The notes under the pieces were generated by a model. The model was not told where the DNA came from. It saw nothing but the letters and a program-made list of their open reading frames with translations, and did not search any database. A program made the translations under genes and the position numbers. A DNA stretch of 64,000 bases from Shewanella woodyi ATCC 51908 (GTDB lineage Bacteria; Pseudomonadota; Gammaproteobacteria; Enterobacterales; Shewanellaceae). Positions 36,499 through 46,671 of the stretch are shown one piece after another (the stretch's first letter is position 1; every line of letters starts with the position of its first letter). The stretch spans positions 248,001 through 312,000 of the forward strand of contig NC_010506.1 of the NCBI RefSeq assembly GCF_000019525.1. Direction: 5' to 3'.

Positions 36499-36545
36499 CT
36501 CAACCCAGTAAATTTATAAGTCCTGCTTCTACTGGGTTGAGCTTT
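36499..36545 (+). terminator. Intrinsic terminator after the second receptor
   Basis: A 12-base perfect stem, ctcaacccagta with tactgggttgag, separated by 19 bases and followed by ctttt. It lies 26 bases after the receptor stop and marks the right end of the catabolic island. Confidence 0.85.
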
Positions 36546-37122
36546 TCAAGTTGATCTTTTAGTAAGCAGTTTTCCTTTGGTGGTTCAATTTACAATAAAC
36601 ACAAAGTAAAGAAATAAGCGAAATGCACATATTTTAAAATTGAGAGGTGCACCAGTGGCGCGTAAAGTGAATGGTTGATCAATGTCTAATTAGTTGTTGA
36701 TATTGATGTGTTAGCTGTATATCTGTCTGTCTATTTGTTGTTGGCTTATTTAGCAACTATTTCCTATAAATTTGAACTCCATCATTTGATATCCCTTAAG
36801 TAGTCGTTCATGGTTTAACATCTTGATACTAACCCATTAACATCTCCTACCTTATGTTTAGTTTGTTATTTAATCATAGCCATACTATTCATGTGGTTAT
36901 ACCCAGTTTACTCAGTGAGCTAAATAATATTCATTCTTAATTGGTTTATGTGTCAGCTCACAGTTTTCGCATATTCATTGAACTTATCTCAAATCTGTTC
37001 CCGACCCGTTTAACAATCAAGAATCGGCCCTTGTTTATCTTAAAATATTGACATCTTAATTGGTTAACCTCCTGTTCCAGCGGGTGGTTTAACAAACGTG
37101 TTAATTATGAAAGGTTCGATTA
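36546..37122 (+). promoter_or_regulatory. Long spacer upstream of the dms operon
   Basis: About 580 AT-rich bases without a supported gene. It must hold the dmsE promoter. A ribosome-binding stretch gaaagg lies 8 or so bases before the ATG. I looked for CRP- and FNR-type palindromes and found none good enough to call. The length suggests complex regulation. Confidence 0.45.
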
Positions 37123-38073
37123 ATGATCTGTCGTCTTGTTAAAAGGGTATTAGTGGGGATAGCCGCACTTGCGTGGGTATCTGTTAGCGTGAATGCCGCG
37201 CGGTGGGATCACCTCACTGGTGAGCAGCTGGAGCAGAAGCTCACTGAAAAGTTCACCCAGGGGCAATACTCCCCTAAAGGTGCTGACTCATGCCTTATGT
37301 GTCATCGTAAAAATGAGGTTGTGATGGCCATCTTTGATGGTGCGCATGGCTCGATGAATAACAAACAATCCCCGATGGCAGGTCTGCAGTGTGAAGCCTG
37401 CCATGGACCTCAAGGCAAACATAATAAAGGCGGCAAAGAGCCGATGATCGCCTTTGGTGAGGAGAGTAAGCTTTCTGCATCAGCGCAAAACAGTGTGTGT
37501 CAGGGCTGTCATAACGATCCTAAACAGATGGCGTGGCATACCAGTACTCATAATCTGGAAGAGATAGCCTGCGCCGATTGTCATAATGTGCACAGCGCTA
37601 AAGATCCGGCTTTGGATAAGCTGACGATTAATGACACCTGCACCTCTTGTCATAGTAAAGAAAAAGCAGATATGAATAAGCGCTCATCTCACCCTCTAAA
37701 GTGGGATCAGATGACCTGTATTGACTGCCACTCTCCCCATGGTTCCATGAATGAAAGTGCCCTGAATAAGCCTACCATCAATGACACCTGCTACAGCTGC
37801 CACGCTGAGAAACGCGGCCCTGTACTGTGGGAGCATGCGCCTGTGACTGAAAACTGTGTCACCTGTCATAACCCTCATGGCAGCGTGAATGATGATCTGC
37901 TTAATAGCCGTGCACCTCAGCTTTGCCAGCAGTGCCACGCTCCAGATGGCCACGCCAGTCGTGTAGTACCAGAGCCGGGAATGGATGCATTTGGTGGCGG
38001 CAAGAGTTGCCTAAATTGCCATAACAAGATCCACGGTTCTAACCACCCTTCAGGCAGCCTATTTCAGAGATAA
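37123..38073 (+). CDS. dmsE: Periplasmic decaheme cytochrome DmsE (MtrA family)
   Basis: A 316-residue exported c-type cytochrome with ten CXXCH motifs (CLMCH, CEACH, CQGCH, CADCH, CTSCH, CIDCH, CYSCH, CVTCH, CQQCH, CLNCH), evenly spaced, after a signal peptide ending VNA. MtrA-type decaheme proteins carry electrons from the periplasm into an outer-membrane barrel. The next gene is the MtrB-like barrel and then DMSO reductase, the known dmsEFABGH order of Shewanella. Confidence 0.95.
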   Translation: MICRLVKRVLVGIAALAWVSVSVNAARWDHLTGEQLEQKLTEKFTQGQYSPKGADSCLMCHRKNEVVMAIFDGAHGSMNNKQSPMAGLQCEACHGPQGKHNKGGKEPMIAFGEESKLSASAQNSVCQGCHNDPKQMAWHTSTHNLEEIACADCHNVHSAKDPALDKLTINDTCTSCHSKEKADMNKRSSHPLKWDQMTCIDCHSPHGSMNESALNKPTINDTCYSCHAEKRGPVLWEHAPVTENCVTCHNPHGSVNDDLLNSRAPQLCQQCHAPDGHASRVVPEPGMDAFGGGKSCLNCHNKIHGSNHPSGSLFQR

Positions 38074-38087
38074 CTGGAACTAAAATT

Positions 38088-40094
38088 ATGATGTTTAAAT
38101 TGAATATTATCACTGTGTCTCTATTGGCTATGTCTGGCTCTGTAATGGCGGCAAACTTTGGTGTAGGACAAGCAAACACTGAGTCGGTCAATATGGAGAA
38201 ATACCAGTGTAAGCGCTGTGTTTCTGAGACTGGTTACTCGGGAAAAGTCACCCTACTCACAGGTTATAACAGCCCTGATGATCTCCATGCTGGTAATGCG
38301 TTAGGCACTGCTGAGGATGGTGCTATTGCCGCGATAAGTGGTGATCTGCGCTACCTCAACAGCACTGGCTACAAAGCGAGTATGCAAGCGCATCAGTTGG
38401 GATTGGATAATGGTTTTGCCAATCTTAAAGTGGGTAAGTCAGGTTTGTATGAGCTGGAACTGGATTATCAGGCCATAAAAACCTATGAGTCTGGTGATGC
38501 CCGTAGTCAGCTTTGGCAAAACGATGGCATGTTAACTCCAAGTGTCTACCCAAACCAATTTGACCTTGCGCTGCAACGTGAAAAGTCGGCTATCGGCTTG
38601 AGCTATGACGAGGGGAGGTACAACACTTTCGTTCGCTACAGCCAAGAGGAGAAAACTGGCACTCAATCAGCCAGCTTAGTGGCGCCACTTCCAACTAACT
38701 TTGGTTTGCCCGTGGACTCAACCACTAAACAGCTTGATGCAGGCGCTTCATTAGCGGGTGACAACTGGCTAACAGAGCTGAGCTATTTTGGTAGTTACTA
38801 CAGTAACAATATTCAAGACCTAAGTCTGCCATATCTAAGTGATGTTTATTCGGCTGCGCCTGATAATCAAGCCCATCAAGTGTCGCTCTCGGGTCAGTAT
38901 CAACTTGATAGGACGGTAATGTCAGGCCGTCTAGTGACCGGGAGAATGACCCAAGATGACTCTCTGATCCAGATGAGTGGTAATCCACTACAGAGTTGGG
39001 ATGGTGAAATTGAAACTTTAGATGGTCGTTTTGCCGTGACCTCTATGTTGAGCAACCGCTTGCGTGTCGGGGCTAGTGTCGATCATTCAAAGCGAGACAA
39101 TAAGAGTTCAAGTTGGGAGTTCACTCAATACAGCTATAACGCGTTAAGCGGCGCCTTCAAGCAAAATGTGCCACAGGATATTGAGCGTAACACCTATAAA
39201 GTGAATGCCAGTTATAGGCTCGCTAGTGGTTACCGCGTGCAAGCGGGGTTTGACAGAAAAGAGGTGGACCGTAGCTACAGTGAGCGTGAGCAAACAGATG
39301 AGAATAATCTGTGGGCCAAACTGAATGTGACCGCATTCGATAAACTTAATATCAATGTGAAAGCGAGTCATGGAGTGCGTGGTGGCAGTGAGTATCAGGT
39401 CAATGAGCTGACATCATCTGAAGATAATATCTTGATGCGTAAGTACTACTTGGCAGATAGAACTCGAAATGCGCTTGAGCTTAAGTTTAACCATTCACCA
39501 CTCTCTTGGGTGAGTATCGATCTGACCGGACGTTATGCTCTTGATGACTATGACGCCACCATCATAGGTTTGACCGAGTCTAAGGACTATGGCTACGACC
39601 TCAACATCAGCTTGCAATTAAGTAAAAACTTAATCGCGTATGGGTTTGCTGGCCAGCAGTGGATCGACTCAATTCAGGCGGGCAGCCAGAGCTTTAGTTC
39701 TCCCGATTGGCAAGCAGATATTCAAGATGAGTTTATTAATTTAGGAACGGGTTTTAGCTATAGCGGCTTGATGGAAGACAAACTCACCTTAGGTGGTGAT
39801 TACCTGTTCAGTAACTCAATCAGTGATACCTACCTAGAGGGCAGTGCCCTTGTTGGCAGCGATCTTCAATACGGTGATTACTTCTCCTATAACCACAGCG
39901 TGCGTATGTATGCCGATTACGCTTTAAGCCCGAAGATGGCTTTAAAGCTGAGCTATCAATACGAGCGTTATTACGACACAGATGGCGCCCAAGTGGGGAT
40001 CAACACTGTGCCAGGGCTAACCACTTTAGGTGAGCTTAATCATGACTATAACGCGCACCAAGTGATGTTGTCGTTTAGCTATTTATTGCGTTAG
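38088..40094 (+). CDS. dmsF: Outer-membrane barrel DmsF (MtrB/PioB family)
   Basis: A 668-residue outer-membrane beta-barrel that sheaths the decaheme cytochrome. A signal peptide ends VMAA; the conserved N-terminal CXXC of MtrB homologues is CKRC at residues 41-44. The rest is rich in alternating aromatic strands. It is 14 bases after dmsE. Confidence 0.94.
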   Translation: MMFKLNIITVSLLAMSGSVMAANFGVGQANTESVNMEKYQCKRCVSETGYSGKVTLLTGYNSPDDLHAGNALGTAEDGAIAAISGDLRYLNSTGYKASMQAHQLGLDNGFANLKVGKSGLYELELDYQAIKTYESGDARSQLWQNDGMLTPSVYPNQFDLALQREKSAIGLSYDEGRYNTFVRYSQEEKTGTQSASLVAPLPTNFGLPVDSTTKQLDAGASLAGDNWLTELSYFGSYYSNNIQDLSLPYLSDVYSAAPDNQAHQVSLSGQYQLDRTVMSGRLVTGRMTQDDSLIQMSGNPLQSWDGEIETLDGRFAVTSMLSNRLRVGASVDHSKRDNKSSSWEFTQYSYNALSGAFKQNVPQDIERNTYKVNASYRLASGYRVQAGFDRKEVDRSYSEREQTDENNLWAKLNVTAFDKLNINVKASHGVRGGSEYQVNELTSSEDNILMRKYYLADRTRNALELKFNHSPLSWVSIDLTGRYALDDYDATIIGLTESKDYGYDLNISLQLSKNLIAYGFAGQQWIDSIQAGSQSFSSPDWQADIQDEFINLGTGFSYSGLMEDKLTLGGDYLFSNSISDTYLEGSALVGSDLQYGDYFSYNHSVRMYADYALSPKMALKLSYQYERYYDTDGAQVGINTVPGLTTLGELNHDYNAHQVMLSFSYLLR

Positions 40095-40117
40095 AGCAAT
40101 CGCAAGAGGATATATAG

Positions 40118-42634
40118 ATGGAACGTAGAAGTTTCTTAAAAATGAGTGCAGCTCTGGGCTGTGCAGCAAGTGTGACTGGCTGTAAAACCAGTTCAGATGA
40201 CGCCAATGTCGTGCCGCCAAAACCACCAGTAGGTGAAGAGCAGATCACTTGGTCATCTTGCTTAGTTAACTGTGGTTCTAACTGCCCAGTTAAAGTGTTC
40301 AGCCGTGATGGTGTTATTACTCGTGTTGAAACCGATCATGATGTGGTTGACGGTGATGATATCTACCAAGTTCGCGCCTGTGCTCGTGGTCGTTCACTGC
40401 GCCAGCGCACCTATGCTGTCGATCGTTTAAAGACACCGATGAAGCGCGTTGGTAAGCGTGGTGAAGGTAAGTTTGTGCCAATTAGCTGGGATGAAGCTGC
40501 TAAGACTATTGGTACTAAGCTATCGTCTGTGATCAATGAGCATGGTAACAAAGCGATTTTCCGCAGCTACGGCTCTGGTGCTTACTACGGTTTTGCATCG
40601 AATGCGTGTTTCAACCGTTTGTTTAACCTAAACGGTGGCTGTTTAAATGCCTATGGTAACTACTCTTGGGCTCAGCAGATGGAGGCGGCTAAACACACCT
40701 TCGGTACAGGCAGTACCACTGGATCTTCAACTGTTACTTTATCGAACAGTGACTTCCTATTAGGCGTTGCTTATAACCCAAGCGAAATTCGCCAGTCGGG
40801 TTCAGGTGAAGGTTATGACTACTTAAAGGCGCTGCAAAAGAGCAACGGCCTAAAAGTGGTGATGATCGATCCACGCTACACCGACTCTATGTTAGGTAAA
40901 GAGTCTAAGTGGCTACCAATTCGTCCTGGCACCGATGCGGCCTTTGCTGAAGCGATTGCATATCAGATGATCAGCTCAGGTTGGGTTGATGCTAACTCGC
41001 TTGATTTTATCAACAAGTATGCCGTAGGTTTCGACGCAGATTCTATCGCAGCCCAGCAAGCGCTGTTTGCAGCAAGTGGTGATGCCACTAAGCAAGAATA
41101 CGCTAAGGTGATGAAGCCGGAAGAGAACTACCGTGATTATATTTTAAGCCAAGGTATCTATTCGGATCAGCCGTTAAAAACGCCAGAGTGGGCAGAAAAG
41201 ATCACCGGTATTCCAGCTGCACAGCTAGAGCAGATTGCCACTGACTTACAGAATGCTAAAGCGCCATATATCGTCGTTGGTGCTGGTGTTAACCGCCAGG
41301 CAAACGGTGAGCAGAGCATGCGTGCCCTGTATATGCTGTCGGTACTTACGGGCAAGTTAGGTACGCTTGGTTCATCTAATGGTGAGCTGCCATACATGAG
41401 CAGCATGTCTCGTGCGGGTATTCCAACAGGCAGCAACCCAGTTAAAGAGAGCATCTCTTTCTTTACTTGGTCTGAAGCGATTCACCATGGCGAAACCATG
41501 ACGGCACGTAGTCACGGAGTTCGTGGCACTGACGGTTTAGATACGCCACTTGGTACTAACATCAAGGTGATCATCTCTGCATCTGACAGTTCATTGTTGA
41601 ACCAGCATGCTGAGATCAACAACACTGCCAGAATCTTAGAAGATGAAACCGGTGTTGAACTTATTGTTAGCTGTGATTGCTGGATGACGCCGGGCGCTAA
41701 ATTTGCCGACATTATTCTGCCTGATACCAGCTGGTTAGAGTCAAACGATCTCGTTAACGACAGCTACGCATCTGGTGCGTTAGGTTATATCACCGCGATG
41801 AAGTCGGCGATTGAGCCTATGTGGGACTGCAAGTCTATGTATGAAGCGGCTGCACTTATCGCTAAGTATATGGGTTGTGAAGCTGAATTCACCGAAGGCA
41901 AGACTGAAGAGCAGTGGCTTGAAGAGCTTTACCAAAAAACCAAAGATAACAGTAACAATCTAGGGGTTTACCCTGCATTCCCTGCCACTTACAAAGAGGC
42001 GCAAGAGATTGGCTTCTTCCGTAAGAACATGAACGACAAGCATGTTGCGCTGGAGAGCTACATTAAAGGTGGTAAGCCACTATCGACCCCAAGTGGCAAG
42101 ATTGAGATCTACTCAGCTGAACTAGCATGGCGCGCTGCTAACTGGGATCAAGAGTCAAAGACTCAAGTTAAGGGTGACACTATTACTGCTATTCCTCAGT
42201 ACACAGTGACTTGGGATGGTTATGAAGACACTGATACCAGCACTGATTTTCCATTCCAGTTAGCGGGTTACCACACTAAGGGTCGCACTCATTCTAGCTA
42301 CCACAATGTGCCTTGGCTTCGTGAAGCGGTAGAGGATGCTGTTTGGGTGAACCCAATGGATGCATCTGAGCAGGGGCTCAACTCTGGTGATGAGATTGAG
42401 ATGTACAACGAGCGCGGATCGATTGCCGTGAAGGTGCGTATCACTCCACGTGTTGCACCTGGTGTGTTAGCGCTGGGGCAGGGAGCTTGGTTCAAGCCTG
42501 GTAATACACTAGGCAGTACTGGCCATATTATCGATGAAGGTGGCGCGATTAACTCGCTAACTCGCTATCAGCCAAGCCCAGTCGCTAAAGGCAATCCACA
42601 GCACACTAACCGTGTTGCCATTAAAAAGATTTAA
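40118..42634 (+). CDS. dmsA: Extracellular DMSO reductase catalytic subunit DmsA
   Basis: An 838-residue molybdopterin enzyme that reduces DMSO to DMS. It begins with a twin-arginine motif RRSFLK and a lipobox ending at Cys22 (VTGC), so it is predicted to be a folded, exported lipoprotein on the cell surface. An Fe-S site is formed by Cys48, Cys52, Cys56 and Cys88; Ser183 in AYGNYSW is the likely molybdenum ligand. The text from QVRACARGRSLRQR onward closely follows E. coli DmsA. No DmsC anchor is present; DmsE/F replace it. Confidence 0.95.
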   Translation: MERRSFLKMSAALGCAASVTGCKTSSDDANVVPPKPPVGEEQITWSSCLVNCGSNCPVKVFSRDGVITRVETDHDVVDGDDIYQVRACARGRSLRQRTYAVDRLKTPMKRVGKRGEGKFVPISWDEAAKTIGTKLSSVINEHGNKAIFRSYGSGAYYGFASNACFNRLFNLNGGCLNAYGNYSWAQQMEAAKHTFGTGSTTGSSTVTLSNSDFLLGVAYNPSEIRQSGSGEGYDYLKALQKSNGLKVVMIDPRYTDSMLGKESKWLPIRPGTDAAFAEAIAYQMISSGWVDANSLDFINKYAVGFDADSIAAQQALFAASGDATKQEYAKVMKPEENYRDYILSQGIYSDQPLKTPEWAEKITGIPAAQLEQIATDLQNAKAPYIVVGAGVNRQANGEQSMRALYMLSVLTGKLGTLGSSNGELPYMSSMSRAGIPTGSNPVKESISFFTWSEAIHHGETMTARSHGVRGTDGLDTPLGTNIKVIISASDSSLLNQHAEINNTARILEDETGVELIVSCDCWMTPGAKFADIILPDTSWLESNDLVNDSYASGALGYITAMKSAIEPMWDCKSMYEAAALIAKYMGCEAEFTEGKTEEQWLEELYQKTKDNSNNLGVYPAFPATYKEAQEIGFFRKNMNDKHVALESYIKGGKPLSTPSGKIEIYSAELAWRAANWDQESKTQVKGDTITAIPQYTVTWDGYEDTDTSTDFPFQLAGYHTKGRTHSSYHNVPWLREAVEDAVWVNPMDASEQGLNSGDEIEMYNERGSIAVKVRITPRVAPGVLALGQGAWFKPGNTLGSTGHIIDEGGAINSLTRYQPSPVAKGNPQHTNRVAIKKI

Positions 42635-42648
42635 GAGACTAGTTAATT

Positions 42649-43326
42649 ATGACTCAACCAACTCAATATGGTTTTTATGTAGACAGCACTAAGTGCACTG
42701 GCTGTAAAGCTTGCCACGTGTCTTGCAAAGATCGTCAAAGTAATGAAATTCGCAACAACAGTAACCCTGAAGGCAACGCTCTGCCTGCACTTGAAGGGGT
42801 AACGTGGCGCCGTGTGTATGAATATGGTGGCGGAGAGTGGACTGTCGGTAACAATGGCTGTTTTGAGCAAAATGTGTTTGCTTATTATATGTCAATTGGT
42901 TGTAACCACTGTTCTGAGCCTGTGTGTGTTAAAGCATGCCCGACCGGTGCTATGCATAAGCGTCGCCAAGATGGTCTAGTCCATGTTGCCCAAGACCTGT
43001 GTATCGGCTGTGAAAGCTGTGCTCGTGCGTGTCCTTATGATGCGCCGCAGATCGACAGTGAGCGTAAAGTGATGACCAAGTGTGATGGTTGTTTCGAGCG
43101 TATCGCTGAAGGTCGCAAGCCTGTGTGTGTTGAGTCTTGTCCACTGCGTGCACTGGATTTCGATACCATGGATAACCTACGTGCTAAATATGGCGATGGA
43201 GATGGTCATATTGCGCCGCTGCCATCGCCAAGCATCACGTCACCTAACTTGATTATCAAGGCTAATGTGAATGGTCGTCCGGCGGGTAGCGGTGAAGGGC
43301 AGATCTTAAACTTCTCAGAAGTATAA
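42649..43326 (+). CDS. dmsB: DMSO reductase iron-sulfur subunit DmsB
   Basis: A 225-residue ferredoxin-type protein with sixteen cysteines in four clusters: CTGCKACHVSCK, CNHCSEPVCVKACP, CIGCESCARACP and CDGCFERIAEGRKPVCVESC. It passes electrons to DmsA. It has no signal peptide of its own and is expected to be carried out with DmsA by the Tat system. It lies 14 bases after dmsA. Confidence 0.95.
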   Translation: MTQPTQYGFYVDSTKCTGCKACHVSCKDRQSNEIRNNSNPEGNALPALEGVTWRRVYEYGGGEWTVGNNGCFEQNVFAYYMSIGCNHCSEPVCVKACPTGAMHKRRQDGLVHVAQDLCIGCESCARACPYDAPQIDSERKVMTKCDGCFERIAEGRKPVCVESCPLRALDFDTMDNLRAKYGDGDGHIAPLPSPSITSPNLIIKANVNGRPAGSGEGQILNFSEV

Positions 43327-43348
43327 TCTGTTTCCTGTGTGTATATCA

Positions 43349-43368
43349 GGCGCCCAAGGGCGCCTTTT
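43349..43368 (+). terminator. Strong hairpin between dmsB and dmsG
   Basis: A perfect GC-rich stem, ggcgccc and gggcgcc, with a 2-base loop followed by four Ts. It lies 22 bases after the dmsB stop and 13 bases before the dmsG start, and looks like an intrinsic or partial terminator inside the operon. Confidence 0.85.
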
Positions 43369-43381
43369 AACCGAGATTTTT

Positions 43382-44041
43382 ATGTCATTAGATAACAAGT
43401 TTGATTTTGAAGCTGGTCAGGGTCTAGCGCGGATTCTGCATCATGTTTTGCTTAGCTATCCGACGGTTGAGACTTTAGACAACCTAAAAACCCATAGCGT
43501 AGCGCAAAGCTGGCCTGAGTTTGGTCTCTCTGCGGACAATACTGCGGGCAGAGCTGCACTGACTACCTACTTGTCTCAGTGGTCTGCTGAACAGCTCAAT
43601 GAGTTGAAACTGGATTATGGGCAGTTGTTTTTTGGCCCTGGTGAGCCTAATGCTATGCCTTGGGGCTCGGTATACCTAGGTGAGCAGCAGCTACTTAATG
43701 ACAGATCTACCTTAGACTTAATGGCATTTTACAAGCAGCAAGGGATCAGTTTTGAACTGGAGTTTACCCAGCCTCTCGATCATATTGCGCTGTTTTTTGC
43801 TGTGATAGATAGCCTTCTAGGACAGCTCGTATTAAACCCCGATGATGAGCCTGTGCGCCGCACCTTGGCAGTGCTTATGCAGCAGCATATGTTGCCCTGG
43901 TCACACCGCTGTTTTGAACTTGCGATAGAGCATGCCCAAACTGATTTTTATCGAGGTATCGCTCACTTAGCACTGGATTTTCAACAAGTGTTGGCAGTGG
44001 TATTTCAAGTGATCCCTATGCCAGTTCGCCTGCATCGTTAA
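43382..44041 (+). CDS. dmsG: Molybdoenzyme maturation chaperone DmsG (TorD-like)
   Basis: A 219-residue TorD/DmsD-family chaperone that inserts cofactor and guides DmsA to the Tat machinery. Recognised by LKLDYGQLFFGPGEPNAMPWGSV and DHIALFFAVI. The start at 43382 (MSLDNKF) lies after the hairpin; the longer frame from 43337 would place the hairpin inside coding sequence and adds an unrelated 15 residues. Confidence 0.9.
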   Translation: MSLDNKFDFEAGQGLARILHHVLLSYPTVETLDNLKTHSVAQSWPEFGLSADNTAGRAALTTYLSQWSAEQLNELKLDYGQLFFGPGEPNAMPWGSVYLGEQQLLNDRSTLDLMAFYKQQGISFELEFTQPLDHIALFFAVIDSLLGQLVLNPDDEPVRRTLAVLMQQHMLPWSHRCFELAIEHAQTDFYRGIAHLALDFQQVLAVVFQVIPMPVRLHR

Positions 44042-44048
44042 GCCTCAT

Positions 44049-44531
44049 ATGAGTGTTATTCAAGCTATAGGCCAACAAAATATCAAAGCTGAATTTGCGC
44101 ATCGGCTACAGGGCTTTTTGAGTCAAGATCCCGATGTACGCGAGCTGTTTAGTGGCGCGACCTCAATGACGACTGTGGTTAATCTACTCGCGGCGTTGAG
44201 TTTTCAGGAGGGGGATGCAAGGTTCCAAACTGACGCGCTTGATGAGGAGCTGGTTTTCTCTCTCTTTTTTGATAGTTTTTACCTGTTGTTTATTAAAGAG
44301 TTAGAGCACAACAATCTGAGCCAGGCTGAGAAGCTTATTTTGCAGCTTAGCCGTTATTATGGCGAGTTAATGGCTAAGCGGATAGTACAAGCCGAGACCG
44401 GGCTGGGAGCAGAGGAGCTTTCAATCAGAGCGGAACTTCTTAAGAGAGCTAACTGCGTGCTGCAGGCTTGGGAGCAGCTCGATAAACGCTACGCCCAGCA
44501 AAGAGGAAACTCCCGTAACATGGGGCGTTAA
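44049..44531 (+). CDS. dmsH: DmsH-like protein
   Basis: A 160-residue acidic, probably all-helical soluble protein, 7 bases after dmsG. Its position and size match the uncharacterised last gene of the Shewanella dmsEFABGH operon. No enzymatic motif is seen; a chaperone or assembly role is plausible from context. Confidence 0.72.
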   Translation: MSVIQAIGQQNIKAEFAHRLQGFLSQDPDVRELFSGATSMTTVVNLLAALSFQEGDARFQTDALDEELVFSLFFDSFYLLFIKELEHNNLSQAEKLILQLSRYYGELMAKRIVQAETGLGAEELSIRAELLKRANCVLQAWEQLDKRYAQQRGNSRNMGR

Positions 44532-44722
44532 ATCGCAAATAGCCTTGTATGGCGTAAGCCATTATCTGTAATAACCCACCCTCTTTTTTTAATTATTTTT
44601 TAATTAATCATATGTTTAATAAAAATTAATATCTAAAACCCTAATTAGTTGTGATTGAGGTATCTTTTTGGCTAATTTGCCATTGTTATAGTCGGTTCCT
44701 TACTGTTTAAGGTTAAGTATGG

Positions 44723-45694
44723 ATGCATAGACTACTTTCAAGATTAGATTATTTTACACTCAAGGTTTTTATTGGGTTAGTTGAATATAACAATGGCTCA
44801 GTGGTTGCCCAAAAATTGAATACCACTCAACCTAAAGTGAGCAGAGCATTAAGCTGCGTGCGTGAGGTGTTTTGCGATGAGCTTTTTGTGAGGCGTCAAT
44901 ATGGGGTTAAACCTAATGCGATCGCTGAAAACCTTTATCCTTTTGCCAAAGCCATCGTTTCTGCTTACGATGAGATGGCCGAGCTGACCATGGCTCTGCC
45001 ATTGCGAACTCATCTTATTATTGCTGCTCAGGAACACCTATCAGCCTTTTTAGTTGAATCTATCATGGAGCTTTGTGAGCAGCTGGGCAGTGAGATAAGT
45101 GTGACCATTCAACCATGGAGTGATAATGTTCAGGAGTTATTAGCCCAAGGTAAAATTGATTTTGCGATAGCGGTTAATTCAGAGTCATTTGAAAACGTAG
45201 AGAGTGTCAAAGTGGGTGAGGCTCACTATCACTTTGTTGCTGCAAAAAAGGGTCACCCGCTTTTCAGTGAGCAGCTCAACTTAGCGAATCTGTTTAAGAA
45301 CAAACTGGTACTGATTAACTATTCTCAAGTTGGTTTAACAAAGCATTGGTGTGAAGACTATGCCGATGAGAGAGGGTTAGAGCTTAAGGTGAGTTTTAAG
45401 ACATCTAGTTTAGCGATGGCATTAGCTCATGTGGCTAAGTCAAATGATGTGTGCTGGACAGCTTCAGTTTTTGCTTGCCTCTACTTTAAGAGTCGTAATG
45501 ATATTGATTATATTGATGTCACTGACTTTTATGAAAATGAGCTGTTTCCAGAAGGGAAATTCAAGCGTTACGATTATTACCTGCAATACCATAAATCGCT
45601 CAATAATGATTTCTCTAAGCAGTTATCAGATCTATTAAGTAGGAAGATGCAACTTGCGCTGGACGCTTATGCTAAAGATGGAGGGCGAAGTTAA
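44723..45694 (+). CDS. LysR-family regulator (first of a convergent pair)
   Basis: A 323-residue LysR-type regulator. The N-terminal helix-turn-helix spans about residues 7-66 (NGSVVAQKLNTTQPKVSRAL, DELFVRRQYGVKPN) and an effector domain follows. The ATG at 44723 lies 191 bases after dmsH. It could control the dms operon, but its own start is on the far side, so this is only a guess. Its N-terminus resembles that of the next gene. Confidence 0.85.
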   Translation: MHRLLSRLDYFTLKVFIGLVEYNNGSVVAQKLNTTQPKVSRALSCVREVFCDELFVRRQYGVKPNAIAENLYPFAKAIVSAYDEMAELTMALPLRTHLIIAAQEHLSAFLVESIMELCEQLGSEISVTIQPWSDNVQELLAQGKIDFAIAVNSESFENVESVKVGEAHYHFVAAKKGHPLFSEQLNLANLFKNKLVLINYSQVGLTKHWCEDYADERGLELKVSFKTSSLAMALAHVAKSNDVCWTASVFACLYFKSRNDIDYIDVTDFYENELFPEGKFKRYDYYLQYHKSLNNDFSKQLSDLLSRKMQLALDAYAKDGGRS

Positions 45695-45705
45695 GTGCTT
45701 AACTA

Positions 45706-46671
45706 CTAGTGTAGTGTCAGCTCTATTAAATCTTGTATCTCGGAAGATAGCCATTGATGCTCTGGTGTCTTGTCATTGTTTCGGTACACCAGATAAAGGC
45801 TTGGAGTTCTTACCTGTCTATATAGACGTTCAGACTCCACTTCAGATAGTCGACAAGCATGCAGGTCGGGAATATTATTGATGACGTTGAATATTGTGCT
45901 GTAGGGGAGCAAGGTGACACTCTGGCTCGATCTTAGGTATTCAAATAGTCCGGTTAAACCTGTGAGATTAATTTCTGTTTCAAGATGAATATTCTGTGAT
46001 TGGCAATACTCCTGCAGTGGGCTCAACTCTAGCTCTGAGTATCCCATATTGCTGTTGATAAATGGGTAGCTGGCGATGGACTCAAGGGTGATCTCCTCCT
46101 TTAATAATGGATGTTGGTTATGGCAAATCAAGAATAGTTTATTGAGTTTTTTTAGTCTGAGAGCTATAAGCGATTCGTCTGATCTTCTTAAATTATCTAA
46201 CTCCTTACTACAGCAAAGGCCAAGGTCTACTTCACCACTGATGATGTTGTCGATAGAGTGTTTGTTCCAGCGCGATATGTTGAAGCTCACCGATTTACCG
46301 GCATCTTTAATAGCACTGAGTAAAATCTTTGGAAAAGGGTAGGAGATCAAATCTGGTGCGGCTATTTCAAAATGCCTAATAAGGCCATTATCACTAGTAC
46401 AGTAGAGCTTTTGTAGTTTAGTTGCGCACTCCATAAGCTCTTTTGCTATAGGATAAACCTCACTTGCAAACTCGTTTGGAATTAAACCATATTTTTTCCT
46501 GACGAAAAGTTCATTACCAAGTATCTCTCTGGTGTGTTTTAGGCATCGACTTATTTTTGGGGCCGGAATATTAAGTTTATGAGCAACTAACGTTGCTGAT
46601 CTGTTTTCATATAAATTAACAAAAATATTAATGCTTAATAAGTCCAAGTCACTAAGTCTAATGTCTTTCAT
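45706..46671 (-). CDS. LysR-family regulator (second of a convergent pair)
   Basis: A 321-residue LysR-type regulator, convergent with the preceding one with 11 bases between the stops. DNA-binding text SATLVAHKLNIPAPKISRCL and NELFVRKKYGLIPN parallels the first. The effector domain is more divergent. No target is deducible; the NrfBCD module is nearby. Confidence 0.85.
   Translation of the reverse strand: MKDIRLSDLDLLSINIFVNLYENRSATLVAHKLNIPAPKISRCLKHTREILGNELFVRKKYGLIPNEFASEVYPIAKELMECATKLQKLYCTSDNGLIRHFEIAAPDLISYPFPKILLSAIKDAGKSVSFNISRWNKHSIDNIISGEVDLGLCCSKELDNLRRSDESLIALRLKKLNKLFLICHNQHPLLKEEITLESIASYPFINSNMGYSELELSPLQEYCQSQNIHLETEINLTGLTGLFEYLRSSQSVTLLPYSTIFNVINNIPDLHACRLSEVESERLYRQVRTPSLYLVYRNNDKTPEHQWLSSEIQDLIELTLH

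Noticed and set aside
36940..36985. Possible CRP or FNR site upstream of dmsE (tgtgtcagctcaca)
   Set aside because: Half-site spacing is two bases too short for the CRP consensus, and no FNR-type TTGAT-N4-ATCAA was good enough.
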